Assembly (NCBI GenBank): GCA_945910005.1
Contig: OX246744.1
Location: 39,411,274 to 39,475,273, forward strand
Direction of reading: 5' to 3'
Source of the DNA: Isoperla grammatica
Taxonomy: Eukaryota > Arthropoda > Insecta > Plecoptera > Perlodidae
DNA length: 64,000 bases
The notes beneath the pieces were generated by a model. That model was not told where the DNA came from. It did no database searches and saw only the letters and a program-made list of their open reading frames with translations. Shown one piece after another: positions 45,911-57,910 of the stretch (the first letter of the stretch is position 1; each line of letters starts with the position of its first letter). A program made the translations under genes and the position numbers.

Positions 45911-46500
45911 ACTATCAACCTTTCTCATCAAAATCCCGTAAGACACTTTATCAAAAGCCTTTTCAAAATCAAGGAAAACTGCATCAACCTCCTCCCCCTT
46001 ATCTAGAGCCTCCCCTATGTCCTGAACAAGACCTATTAATTGCGTCTCGCAAGAATACCCCTCCCTAAACCCATGCTGGCTATCTACTAACCATCCCTCC
46101 CCCCCCCCCAACACCTCCCTAACATAATTTGCTACTACCTTTTCCATTATCTTGCTCCCTACCGAAGTGAGACTAACTGGTCTGTAATTCCCTACTTGAC
46201 TTCTATCCCCCCCCCCCCTCATGTATTGGCACTACAAGTCCTTCCATCCAACCCTCCGGTATAGTACCTTCCCTTAACGATTCCCTGCAAATATCCCCTA
46301 CAAACCTAACAACCCCCTCCCCCCCAATTTTCAAAAATCTACACATCAACCCATCCTGCCCCGATGCCTTTCTCCCTCCCATCTTCCCTAAAACCTTTCT
46401 CATATCAAGATTTGTTAGAGTGAGAGGCTTGCTACCCCTCCCCCCTTCCCGCTGAATAATAGAATCTTCCCTCTTTTGGAATAACTCCCTAGAAAAGGTA
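45911..46500 (-). pseudogene. Jockey/CR1-like LINE reverse transcriptase, N-terminal half
   Basis: Starts in the linker SKPLTLTNLDMRKVLGKMG, then KASGQDGL and GWMEGLVVPIHEGGG. A frameshift at a C/G homopolymer (about 46207-46220) precedes VGNYRPVSLTSVGSKIME, SQHGFREGYSCETQL and the palm motif VFLDFEKAFDKV. It then meets the hAT target duplication. The endonuclease domain is absent, so the copy is 5'-truncated near 46500. Confidence 0.85.
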
Positions 46501-46504
46501 AAGA

Positions 46505-47670
46505 GGAGGATTTCGTCTGGCTCCTCCCCCAGGCTGAGGTGGCCCTACCAGAAGCCGGCCACCGGCATAACTCTCAGGGTCCTCTTGCCCACTTCACTTA
46601 GTACTCACATAGTACCTTAGTATTAACCTTAGTACCTTCGATATTCACCTCGTACTTCAGTTAACATTTTATTACCAAAAAGGACAGAAAAACATGTACA
46701 TCACAATTCTTCCAGACAGACCAGCCTAGGCGAGGCCGGGCTACAATTAATTACCCTTCAAGGAGAACAACCCAAGAGCATGTTAACGGGATGGCAAGAA
46801 CGGGATTCTTTGTGAAACAGGTGGTGTGATGGAGAATGCAAAAATGTCATTTGTGTCATGTACAGTTTACTTGATCAAAACATTATTTTAAGGTTACATT
46901 TAGGGTATCAAAATTATTAATATAAAATATAAACAAACAAGCATTGAAAACATTCAATATTGGGCCCAACTCGGTAAGCTAAGTTGTAAAATCTACAAAA
47001 CTACAATCTACATAGAAATTAATAATAACACAATGTACATACACTTTGTAAACACAGTTTAAAGATAGTAACATATGTTTTAAAAGAAGGAATTGAAAGC
47101 TTAAAATATAAGTTGTAAAAGTAAAGAAATTACTACTTGCACAGAAAAAAAGACAGCATATCAGTTAGGCGAACGCAAATACAATGAGAATAATGCAATA
47201 CGTGCACTCGTGGTAAATGGTCTCAAGAATACATTGAATCTAGCAGAATGATTTCAATTGAATGCATTCAATTTCTATTAACTGTCAAGATAAAGAAATA
47301 TGGTAACTATCTCAATTAAAATTTCACATACTTATTGAGAACACAATAAGAACAATGCAACTGTGCAATACATGCACGCACACCTGGTCAACACATACTC
47401 CAGTTTACATTTCATCTAGATGGGAACGTAACTGAACACTTACTGGTATACTTGGCCCAAGATAACCTTACGTCACACGTAAGGTCGCCTTCGTCTCAGG
47501 CGAGGCACTCATAGCCAACCAGCGAGCCGCCCGAGACACACTTGCGCAAATACTGATCGCTGATTGGCTACGAACACGTTGCCTGTGACGAAAGCATTTG
47601 TAAGGTAGTGTTGGGCCAACTATAACAGCTGGGTTTAGTATTTTCTCACTCCAACCGCCGCACGCCAGGG
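46505..47670. other. no gene recognised
   Basis: A shared repeat module (GGTGGCCCTACCAGAAGC, CACCGGCATAACTCTC) lies at 46540-46585, related to 27155-27205. The rest is AT-rich to about 47450. 47465-47640 lies directly downstream of the RCC1-RING gene and may include its 3' UTR; no AATAAA was confidently placed. Confidence 0.4.
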
Positions 47671-47676
47671 GACAGT

Positions 47677-49104
47677 CTAGTCGCGGCGGGGACAGACCGC
47701 GCCGTGTCTCCCCAGCTCGCACGCGGGCATGCGCAGCAGGCATTGCGTGCACGGTAGTCGGATGTCGGAACTCAGACCCTCCGCAAGACGATTCCTCCCA
47801 GCGGAGAACTGTCCGCGACACAGAGGACAAACTGTGATACTGTCGTCAGACCGGCAAGCGTTACATAAGCTGTGCCCCTCGGTGCACAGGTGTATTGGTG
47901 AGCACATGACCTTGTAACACACCGGGCACTCCAGGGTTTGCATTATGCTCTGCTCCCAGTCTGTTATGTCTTCCCCCACCTGATCATTAATTCCTATCCG
48001 GCGTTGCGCTGTATGTGCGACGATTGACGTGACCAACAGTAGTGAATATGCTTCAGCAAAAGCCACCTGTTGTACCACCAGCCCCGGTGACTTCGGCAAC
48101 AGAGTCGCCACTGAGAGGTTATTCTTCCCCTGACCCAGTTCACCACTTGTTCCTTGGCCACACACAAACACGTCCCCTGCCCGTGTCAACACCGCAGTGT
48201 GGTGACATCCAGCGATAACCTGGGAGACAGTCTGGCCCTCGAGGCCAATCATTCTAGTGGGGGCGGATCTCTTGGTTGTGTCACCGGTACCCAACTGGCC
48301 TTTATCATTAAGACCCCAAGCCCAGGTCGTCCCGTCGACTCCGAGGGCCACAGTGTGCTGTGACCCGCAGGACACGGCAGCCACGGCTGTTGACGGCACC
48401 GATACTCGTGTGAAGCTGGACACTCTTCTGACTGCACCAAGCCCAAGTTGACCATACTTATTTGACCCAGCCATCCAGAGGACCCCAGAGGCCGAGACAA
48501 GAGCTGTATGACAACCGCTACACGATATGTCAACGATGGCCTCGGGGAGGTTGGGCACGCGAGTGAATGAGGTTAGCTTGTTTATATGACCGATTCCCAG
48601 TTTGCCCCAGTAGTTGCATCCACACACCCAGACCTCCCCGCCTGTTGCAAGTACCACCGTATTGTAATACCCAGCAGCAACCTTCTTGATGGGCGGCAGA
48701 CCGGCAACCAGGGCGGGTGTGGGGGTGTCACGGGTGTGACCGAGGCCAAGCCCACCATAGTAATTCAGCCCACAGGAATACACCTCACCCTTGTCAGTGA
48801 GAAACATGGTGTATTGATATCCACAAGCAGCCTGGGTTATACGAACAGTGCTGAGAGCGTCAACACGCCTCGGCTCAGCGACCGAGCCTTCGATCACCAT
48901 CCGTCCTGTGTCTTGTGTTACACAGAAGGTGTAGACGCGGCCAGACTCGCAGACAACTGCAGAGTGGTCTTCACCGCAAGACACCTGAACGACGGTCTCG
49001 TCTTGGGAGAACGACACAATGCTCGATCCAGCAGGCAGGCCTCCACCCAACACCAGGACACCAGGCTTGGTTATAACGAACCGAGCGTCATCGTTCTCAG
49101 CCAT
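47677..49104 (-). CDS. RCC1-repeat / SIAH-type RING protein (probable E3 ubiquitin ligase)
   Basis: 475 residues in one uninterrupted exon. Residues ~40-365 contain about seven RCC1 blades with recurring (S/A)CG..HT..L...G.V...G.N..GQLG.G cores, for example SCGSQHTVAL and GSNKYGQLGLG, implying a beta-propeller. Residues 393-430 form a C3HC4 RING (C393, C396, C407, H411, C414, C417, C426, C429); the LCTEGHSLC spacing is like SIAH/SINA proteins. C452, C455, H467 and C471 resemble the first SIAH zinc finger, but the SIAH substrate-binding domain is absent. The RING should recruit an E2; the propeller probably binds substrate. ATG at 49104 was chosen because TTGGTTGCAG, a splice acceptor, precedes it and upstream in-frame sequence is repeat-derived. 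High GC contrasts with its flanks. The lack of coding introns suggests a retrogene or intron-poor family. Confidence 0.9.
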   Translation of the reverse strand: MAENDDARFVITKPGVLVLGGGLPAGSSIVSFSQDETVVQVSCGEDHSAVVCESGRVYTFCVTQDTGRMVIEGSVAEPRRVDALSTVRITQAACGYQYTMFLTDKGEVYSCGLNYYGGLGLGHTRDTPTPALVAGLPPIKKVAAGYYNTVVLATGGEVWVCGCNYWGKLGIGHINKLTSFTRVPNLPEAIVDISCSGCHTALVSASGVLWMAGSNKYGQLGLGAVRRVSSFTRVSVPSTAVAAVSCGSQHTVALGVDGTTWAWGLNDKGQLGTGDTTKRSAPTRMIGLEGQTVSQVIAGCHHTAVLTRAGDVFVCGQGTSGELGQGKNNLSVATLLPKSPGLVVQQVAFAEAYSLLLVTSIVAHTAQRRIGINDQVGEDITDWEQSIMQTLECPVCYKVMCSPIHLCTEGHSLCNACRSDDSITVCPLCRGQFSAGRNRLAEGLSSDIRLPCTQCLLRMPACELGRHGAVCPRRD

Positions 49105-49194
49105 CCTGCAACCAAGTGAGATGTTGGATCGAGTTGAGGGATAATTCCAAGATAAAAAATAACTCAAATATCTTTGTTCATATTTCATCCACAC

Positions 49195-49250
49195 ATCGTT
49201 TCGATAAGCCAAGTTACAAAAATATGGGATTTAAAACCCAAATATAGTAC
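49195..49250 (+). repeat. SINE-like repeat end
   Basis: CGTTTCGATAAGCCAAGTTACAAAAATATGGG-type sequence ending ACCCAAATATAG matches the last 50 bases of the family at 32770-33050. It lies just upstream of the RCC1-RING start. Confidence 0.6.
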
Positions 49251-49254
49251 AACC

Positions 49255-51610
49255 TTGTTATTACGTCAGCTGATACGTCATTCGCATCATCACTTCGTTT
49301 TATTAAAGTCCTGGCGAGACCCTATAATACGCAATGTTAATTTTCTCTTGATAATACGTCGCCTGATATAACATCGAATTCGATAGTACGGCCCTAAATT
49401 AACGTCCCTACATTAGTTAAACAATTTATATAACGTCGTTGCGGATAAAATTCCTGTTTTTACAATGGAATTTTGCTGCTAGTTTACTCCTCATCCTCCC
49501 CCCTCAACAACTCTACGCGCGGCGAAACCGGACTCAGGTAGCGGGCCCGGGGCGGGTGACTCACAGCCAGCCTGCCGGCCAGCGCTTTGTTGCCCTTTTT
49601 CTGTGTCTAATACATCGTCTTGACATGGAATCAAAATGGAAATAAACCAGTTTATCACTCGTGATATAGGCATAATCTTAAAAGCACTGGATGGTCATGT
49701 TATCTCCTCCTTGATAAGAGCGGTGACAGCAGACTGTACAATAGCGCTGGCCAAATTAAAAGTGTTTAGGCCTATACCTAAGATAGTGAACCATACAAAC
49801 GGCTACCCCCCCCCCCCCCCCCCCCGCCCCCCCATAATGCGTCATTTTATTTTGTTATCTTTTCTTTAATGTTAATATAGAATACTGCAGGTCATACATT
49901 GCAACAAATCTAATCTGTCACTATTTCAGTCCCTTCGTTATTCATGTTGCCCCAAAGAGTACACTTGCTTCAAACTAAGCCATAAACCAGTTTTTTTTTA
50001 GTTTGTTGATACAACGTCCCGCTTGTTATAACGTCGAAGATTAACAGTGCCTTCAGGGACGTGGTAAAAAGGTTGTACTGTATCAATCAATGAAACAAAT
50101 TTGCTATTTGATCATGATTTGAAAAATGTGATTTTTCCATATTGAATTCACTTCGACTAAATAATTTCATTTCATAAATTAAAAAATACAATTATTTCAC
50201 AAAAGACGGAATTACATGAAGAATTGCAAACTACAAATAACTAATGAGACAGGGGTTGGAGGGGTGAGTTCACAGCGCAGCCACTAGACAACGTTGTGGC
50301 GGGCTTCAATACTCACACACGCATTTCATAAAACCATCTATTTTGTAATTGTTTCAACGGTAACTTTTAAAACATTCAGGAGAACCACCAAAAGAAATAA
50401 CTTTGGATTTCAGGCAGAGGTAAAAATAAAAAAATTCCAATGGGAATTTTTCATTACTTTATTAAGTCAAAAACACTCTGTGAAGCAATATTCGCATGTT
50501 TCGGAGACATATTTCATTTCTAAATATAATGTTTATTATTTATTTGCAGTGCACTGATTATTTAGCAGTTTTGTGACTATAAACAACTGATGCAATCACA
50601 ATTTCGAAATGACAATTCTGATGAACAGTATGTCTATATACTAGCTTCAATGTAAGTATTCGCATACCGATCTCAGCTCATTATCTACGGCCCCTTTCAT
50701 ACGCGCTAATTGAAGGAACATCAACAGAATCCTGGCGTTCTTTCACACATTCCTAAATGTAGTCTTCCGCTGAGTAGAGTGCACACGCCTGTTCCCCCAC
50801 CCCACCGTTCCAGGTAACCAAGGGAAGGGCCTAGAATATCCCTAATGCACCGGCTTTAATTAGATGGTATGAACTAGAGAAGTAGGTATACATATTGTGT
50901 GTCAAAAAGCACGTCAATAAACATAATTAAAAAATAAACACTTTATTTCTTTCAGTGGCATTGCAACGCATGCCGGGTTTGCTACTTCAAAAATAAAAAT
51001 GTTGTGCTCTAACCCTTCGCTCTTAAAACCAAAATGTAGGCCCAGTCTTAGTTTGTCTTATCATTGTTCATAGATGGTGGCTATGTGCCTACGACTTCAA
51101 ATTGTGAATGTAAATAGATACTCTTTATTTACCTTGACATGCACACAGTTGTATGTTGTAAAAATGTAGAGGTATGAGGACTTAGGAAACAAAACACTAA
51201 ACTTGAAAACAGTGCAAGGCAATATTTCAAGTTCACTGTGATTTACACGAAATAAGCTATCAATTGGGCTGTGTAGTAGGCCTACCATGGATTTATAACA
51301 GCACATATGGTACAGTAAAACTTAGGTCATGACAAGAACGATTGGTACGTTTACGTCAAAAACTGCAGCAAATTAATTGTCATGTTTTAATTTTATCTCA
51401 AAAATGCACCTGGAAATCAAATATCTGAGTAATCAGCAAGCTGGGGTTTAATAAGGCCTAAAAACTAAATGATAAATGTATTTATCATTAGAACCAGTAT
51501 GAATGCTATTATTATTTCATTAAAGAACTAATTAAATAAGTATCATATCCATACTGATTATATTTTTCGATACATTTATTATTGAGTATGCAGGGCTTAC
51601 CAAACCAAAG
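49255..51610. other. no gene recognised; RTE-like head at 50890-50990
   Basis: AT-rich with a poly(C) run at 49806-49825. At 50890-50990 an inverted copy of the RTE-derived head (GCCGGGTTTGC, complement of the motif at 5870) is recognisable. Nothing else was seen. Confidence 0.45.
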
Positions 51611-51705
51611 CATGTTAATTACTCAGATTTTCGATTATAAGGTGCATTCTTGAGATATAATTAAACATGACAATGTGCTGCATTTTTTTAAAAATGTAAA
51701 TGTAC

Positions 51706-51879
51706 CTAACGTTCTTAAGACCACCAAACCAAGATAAGACCTCTTGCGAATCCGGCCCAAGGAATTCAATACACTTTCCGTGTTTATCACAACTGAGCCA
51801 ATTATCTATTGAGGCAGCCCAATTTCTTGGACAGTAGTCATGGAAAGATCGGGGTTGTAATTTTCTCAAATAGTGCAGG
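51706..51879 (-). CDS. possible constant exon downstream of the tandem exon array
   Basis: An open 174-nt segment between a weak acceptor (GAGTAG|C) and a donor-like TTAG|GTACAT. Its entry phase fits exactly the exit phase of the repeated 61-nt exons (AG|C). The product includes SFHDYCPRNWAASIDNWLSC and DKHGKCIEFLG. Against it: the acceptor lacks a pyrimidine tract, part of the segment (51719-51765) is a dispersed MITE-like sequence also at 45048, and a stronger acceptor at about 51938 would give an immediate stop. No family recognised. Confidence 0.25.
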
Positions 51880-51954
51880 CTACTCATTTCCGTGATGAAC
51901 AAGCCATGGCTTATGACTTATACACTTAACTGACCACAATGAATGCAAGAGAAG

Positions 51955-53953
51955 GTTAGTAGATTGTCTTGGACCTGTAGGCCCTACATACCTCGTCTCG
52001 GGCTTCCTAGCGGGATCTGCTGTTACAAGGGTATATCTCGGAAGACAACTATCTGCAACAACAATACAAGTCAATCAAAACAGATCCTTTGTGCCCATTA
52101 ACTGATCACGTTAGTAGATTGTCTTGGACCTGCAGGCCCTACATACCTCGTCTCGGGCTTCCTAGCGGGATCTGCTGTTACAAGGGTATATCTCGGAAGA
52201 CAACTATCTGCAACAACAATACAAGGCAATCAAAACAGATCCTGTGTGTCCATTAACTGATCACGTTAGTAGATTGTCTTGGACCTGCAGGCCCTACATA
52301 CCTCGTCTCGGGCTTCCTAGCGGGATCTGCTGTTACAAGGGTATATCTCGGAAGACAACTATCTGCAACAACAATACAAGGCAATCAAAACAGATCCTGT
52401 GTGTCCATTAACTGATCACGTTAGTAGATTGTCTTGGACCTGCAGGCCCTACATACCTCGTCTCGGGCTTCCTAGCGGGATCTGCTGTTACAAGGGTATA
52501 TCTCGGAAGACAACTATCTGCAACAACAATACAAGGCAATCAAAACAGATCCTGTGTGTCCATTAACTGATCACGTTAGTAGATTGTCTTGGACCTGCAG
52601 GCCCTACATACCTCGTCTCGGGCTTCCTAGCGGGATCTGCTGTTACAAGGGTATATCTCGGAAGACAACTATCTGCAACAACAATACAAGTCAATCAAAA
52701 CAGATCCTTTGTGCCCATTAACTGATCACGTTAGTAGATTGTCTTGGACCTGCAGGCCCTACATACCTCGTCTCGGGATTCCTAGCGGGATCTGCTGTGA
52801 CGAGGGTATATCTCGGAAGACAACTATCTGCAACAACAATTCAAGTCAATCAAAACAGATCCTGTGTGCCCATTAACTGATCACGTTAGTAGATTGTCTT
52901 GGACCTGCAGGCCCTACATACCTCGTCTCGGGATTCCTAGCGGGATCTGCTGTGACGAGGGTATATCTCGGAAGACAACTATCTGCAACAACAATTCAAG
53001 TCAATCAAAACAGATCCTGTGTGCCCATTAACTGATCACGTTAGTAGATTGTCTTGGACCTGTAGGCCCTACATACCTCGTCTCGGGCTTCCTAGCGGGA
53101 TCTGCTGTGACAAGGGTATATCTCGGAAGACAACTATCTGCAACAACAATACAAGTAAATCAAAACAGATTCTGTGTGTCCATTAACTGATCACGTTAGT
53201 AGATTGTCTTGGACCTGTAGGCCCTACATACCTCGTCTCGGGCTTCCTAGCGGGATCTGCTGTGACAAGGGTATAACTCGGAAGACAACTATCTGCAACA
53301 ACAATACAAGTCAATCAAAACAGATCCTGTGTGTCCATTAACTGATCACGTTAGTATTGTCTTGGACCTGTAGGCCCTACATACCTCGTCTCGGGCTTCC
53401 TAGCGGGATCTGCTGTGACTAGGGTATATCTCGGAAGACAACAATCTGCAACAACAATACAAGTCAATCAAAACAGATCCTGTGTGTCCATTAACTGATC
53501 ACGTTAGTATTGTCTTGGACCTGTAGGCCCTACATACCTCGTCTCGGGCTTTCTAGCGGGATCTGCTGTGACAAGGGTATATCTAGGAAGACAACTATCT
53601 GCAACAACAATACAAGTCAATCAAAACAGATCCTGTGTGTCCATTAACTGATCACGTTAGTATTGTCTTGGACCTGTAGGCCCTACATACCTCGTCTCGG
53701 GCTTTCTAGCGGGATCTGCTGTGACAAGGGTATATCTAGGAAGACAACTATCTGCAACAACAATACAAGTCAATCAAAACAGATCCTGTGTGTCCATTAA
53801 CTGATCACGTTAGTATTGTCTTGGACCTGTAGGGCCTACATACCTCGTCTCGGGCTTCCTAGCGGGATCTGCTGTGACAAGGGTATATCTCGGAAGACAA
53901 CAATCTGCAACAACAATACAAGTCAATCAAAACAGATCCTGTGTGTCCATTGG
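51955..53953 (-). repeat. tandem array of thirteen splice-site-flanked 61-nt exons
   Basis: Thirteen units of 155 bp (153 in the last four). In every unit the minus strand reads a pyrimidine-biased TTGTATTGTTGTTGCAG, a 61-nt segment, and GAG|GTATGT, a consensus acceptor and donor. The intron part also contains TACTAAC. Exons lie at 51992-52052, then every 155 bp to 53232-53292, then 53385-53445, 53538-53598, 53691-53751 and 53844-53904. Only one frame is open in all units, encoding (x)SCLPRYTLVTADPARKPET. Among eight variable exon sites, five are synonymous in that frame. Because 61 is 3n+1, joining two units shifts frame and in most pairs gives AGA TAG. Alternative view: a satellite with fortuitous splice signals. 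Confidence 0.55.
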
Positions 53954-54250
53954 TCGATAATGGGCAAGTATACTCATCCACCACCATTCAGTTCTTTCAT
54001 ATTACATTCATTAGGGCATCAAAATATTGTATTTCCTTGCCCACTTCGATGCAAAGTGAATAAAATACCAACACTCATTTTTTTAATTTATCCATGTCGT
54101 ATATTGGTGCTTTCACAGTTTTCACGTATTTATCAGTTTTTTCTATTTTTTTTTCTTTGGCGCAGTTTCTAGAAAAACGTTACATCGGTATTTCACTGTT
54201 ATCGACGTCACGCGAAACGTTTCATGTAAGAGACTTCGAAACTCAAATAA

Positions 54251-54613
<363 letters not shown>

Positions 54614-54619
54614 TTTATT

Positions 54620-54939
54620 ATTTTAATTATTATTAAATGTTTATTAAATGAATATATAAATGTTGACATCACTTAATAATTGATAAGTTAATAAATTTAC
54701 AGCAATTACAAAATTAAATAAACTCATTGAAACATTTCGAGGTAGGAGAAACAAAATTAACACACTGTTTTTATAAATAAAAACTTGGCCGATGAAATTG
54801 TTATTTGTCTTTGGGTATAATATTATTAATATTTTGTACTTTAAAGCAATGATGGTAAACTCATCAAGCTAATGATCTTTTAAATCAATTTAATTATGAA
54901 ATTCAAGAAACATTTAATAATTGTATACCTATATATATT

Positions 54940-54971
<32 letters not shown>

Positions 54972-55005
54972 TATATAAATTAAAACACTGAAGCTTTCGT
55001 GGCCA
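54620..55005. other. no gene recognised; (AT)n at 54930-54980
   Basis: AT-rich, with an (AT)n dinucleotide tract near 54930-54980. Confidence 0.6.
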
Positions 55006-55007
55006 GG

Positions 55008-55235
55008 ATTAATGTCAATAAAATTAAAATAATTGCGGGTTATTCCGCCACGTCATACCTCCATAATGTGCCGACGTTTCAGGAACCTTATAGATCTTAT
55101 CCTCAGGGCGTCGAGCTGTCAACTCAGCAGCTCGACGCCCTGAGGATAGGATCCATAAGGTTCCTGAAACGTCGGCACATTATGGAGGTAGGACGTGGCG
55201 GAATATCCCCAATCATTTTAATTTTATTGATATAT
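55008..55235. repeat. ~220-bp near-perfect palindrome, Penelope-like end
   Basis: Arms of about 105 bp, separated by 9 bases, contain CTCCATAATGTGCCGACG, TTTCAGGAACCTTAT and GCGTCGAGCTG and their complements with few mismatches. One arm recurs singly at 57911-58008. The motif CTGAGGATAGGATCC..GGTTCCTGAAACGTC resembles the terminal sequences of Penelope-like elements. Class assignment is tentative. Confidence 0.7.
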
Positions 55236-55283
55236 ATAAATATAGTATTGTGTAAATATGTGTGTGTAGTGTGTATATATTTA

Positions 55284-55972
55284 CTAGGAAAACGCTCTTG
55301 TGTGACGCGTTGATAAGCGAGCGCGTACATATCAACGAACTTTCTGTCAAAAAGTTCTCAAAGTTGTATAAAAACAACAATTAACAACAATAGAAGAAGG
55401 CGCATTGCAAACATTTTTGTATTTGCTATAGCTATTATACTTTCCGACATTTTTGTATGCAGTGCAGTGTGCGTTGCTAAGATTTTTCGTCGTCATGTTT
55501 TCGACACGGTCCGCCACCGTTACTAACAATTATTGACAGCAATAGAAAGCTAATTTGTGCCTTTAATAAGTATCAGATCACGTTTAAAGAAGTTTATTTG
55601 ATACCGGACGAAAATCGACTTTAATATAGCCACCTTACATTTTGCCGTTACTGTGTTTCAGAAAAATAATTTCGAGTAACTTTTGTGTTACTTTGCTAAT
55701 ACTTATCAGATCGCCATAACCTGAACATATTCGTGACCTGAAATATCTTTATAAAAATACGGCTGTCTCAAATTTAGCTGCGATTTTGTTTCAGACAAAT
55801 ATTTTGCAGTAACTATGGTGTAACTTAGTAACTTTTTCGAATGAAAGTCTCAAAAAACTATACACTTTCAATCCACATCGAGGCTTGTGGATGGTCAAAA
55901 TTTCAAGTTGATCGGACTCTCCGTTCGACCGCTATCGACAGACATATATTATATTATTATTCTTTATTTACC
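55284..55972 (+). repeat. ~745-bp repeat family, copy C (subfamily 2)
   Basis: Starts CTAGGAAAACGCTCTTGTG and shares subfamily-specific changes with the copy at 62586-63272 (GCGTACATATCAACG, GATTTTTCGTCGTCATG). It lacks the A-rich tract and the GC hairpin end and finishes TATTCTTTATTTACCA. The small ORF start is AGG instead of ATG. Confidence 0.8.
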
Positions 55973-55973
55973 A

Positions 55974-56742
55974 CTAGGAAAACGCTCTGTTTGACGCGTT
56001 GATAAGCGAGCGCGTCAATATCTACGAACTTTCTGGCGAAGAGATTTCAATGCTAATACAAACAACAATTAACAACAATTCAAGAATGCGCATTGCAAAA
56101 ATGTTTCTAATTTCCATAGCTATTATACTTCCAGACATTGTTGGATGCAGTGCAATGTGCGTTGCTAAGAATTTTTGCTGTCATGTTTTCGCCGCGGTCC
56201 GCCACCGTTACTAACAGTTATTGACAGCAATAGAAATGTAATTTCTGCCTCTAATATGTATCAAATCGCGTTTACATTAGTATATTCGTGACCGGACAAA
56301 AATTTACTATAAGATAGCCACCTCACATTTTGCTGTTACTGTGTTTCAGAAATATATTTTCGAGTAACTTTTGTGTAACTTTGCCAATATTTATCAGATC
56401 GCCATAACATGAACATATTCGTGACCGGAAAAATCTGTAACAAAATCTGGCTATCTCACATTTTGCCGCCATTTTGTTTCAGAAAAATATTTTGCAGTAA
56501 CTATGGTGTAACTTTGTAACTTTTCGAACGATTTTGCCTCAAAACTATACACCTTCAATCCACATCGAGGCTTGTAGATGGTCCAAATTTCAAGTTGATC
56601 GGACTTTCCGTTCGACCGCTATCGACGGACATAAAAACAAAAAAAAAACAAAACAAACAAACAAACAAACAAACAAACAAAAAAAAAACAGAACGAAGTG
56701 CCATAAGAGTCAAGTGGAAACGCTCGCTTCGCTCGCTTAATA
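55974..56742 (+). repeat. ~745-bp repeat family, copy D
   Basis: Full-length subfamily-1 copy lying head-to-tail after copy C. It has (CAAA)n inside its A-rich tract and an intact 42-codon frame at 56086-56214. Confidence 0.85.
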
Positions 56743-56744
56743 AT

Positions 56745-57895
56745 TTCTTAGATTTTGTTGGTTTCAAATAAAAAGTACGAAAGAATTTTAAAGGTAAAAC
56801 CGTTCTACCTCCATATTGTGCCAATATGTGTGTATATATACTAGGAAAACGCTCTGTTTGACGCGTTGATAAGCGAGCGCGTCAATATCTACGAACTTTC
56901 TGGCGAAAAGATTTCAATGTTAATACAAACAACAATTCAAGAATGCGCATTGCAAAAATGTTTCTAATTTCCATAGCTATTATACTTCCCGATATTGTTG
57001 GGTGCAGTGCAATATGCGTTGCTAAGAATTTTCGCTGTCATGTTTTCGCCGCGGTCCGCCACCGTTACTAACAGTTATTGACAGCAATAGAAATGTAATT
57101 TCTGCCTCTAATATGTATCAAATCGCGTTTACATTAGTATATTCGTGACCGGACAAAAATTTACTATAAGATAGCCACCTCACAGTTTGCTGTTACTGTG
57201 TTTCAGAAATATATTTTCGAGTAACTTTTGTGTAACTTTGCCAATATTTATTGTATCGCCAAAAAATGAACATATTCGTGACCGGAAAAAAGTTTAAAAA
57301 AATATGGCTATCTCACATTTTGCCGCCATTTTGTTTTAAAAAAATTTTTTGCAGTAACTATGGTGTAACTTTGTAACTTTTCGAACGATTTTGCCTCAAA
57401 ACTATACACCTTCAATCCACATCGAGGCTTGTGGATGGTCCAAATTTCAAGTTGATCGGACTTTCCGTTCGACCGGTATCGACAGACATAAAAAAAAAAA
57501 AAAAAAAAAACAAAGAAACAAAAAAAAAAACAGAACGAAGTGCCATAAGAGTCTCGTGGAAACGCTCGCTTCGCTCGCTTAATAAAATTGGAACTCAGAA
57601 CAAGATAAACATGTTCTAGTGAGGAGAAAGGTACAGAAGGTACAATATATATATATATATAAATATATATACATATATATATGATATCTTAGATTTTGTT
57701 GGTTGCAAAATGTAAAGTACGAAAGAATTTTAAAGCCATTAGTCCTACCTCCATATTGTGCCAATAATATGTGTGTGTTGTGTGTGTTTATACATGATTT
57801 CTTAGATTTTGTTGGTTCCAAATATAAATTACGATAACAATTCATAGGTAAAACCGTCCTACCTCCATATTGTGCCAATATGTGTGTGTTGTGTA
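56745..57895 (+). repeat. ~90-bp unit repeated around copy E
   Basis: The unit TTAGATTTTGTTGGTT...CTACCTCCATATTGTGCCAATA occurs at 56746-56830, 57687-57770 and 57800-57880. Copy E of the ~745-bp family sits between the first and second. The ends resemble the palindrome at 55008. Confidence 0.65.
56841..57583 (+). repeat. ~745-bp repeat family, copy E
   Basis: Full-length subfamily-1 copy directly following TATATATA. The 42-codon frame is intact at 56943-57071. Confidence 0.85.
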
Positions 57896-57910
57896 AATAT
57901 ATATATAAAA

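Noticed and set aside
48586..49119. 177-codon plus-strand frame opposite the RCC1-RING gene
   Set aside because: Antisense shadow of the coding sequence with no domain pattern.
49105..49212. N-terminal extension of the RCC1-RING frame
   Set aside because: It begins at a non-ATG codon inside a SINE-like repeat end, and a good acceptor lies directly before ATG 49104.
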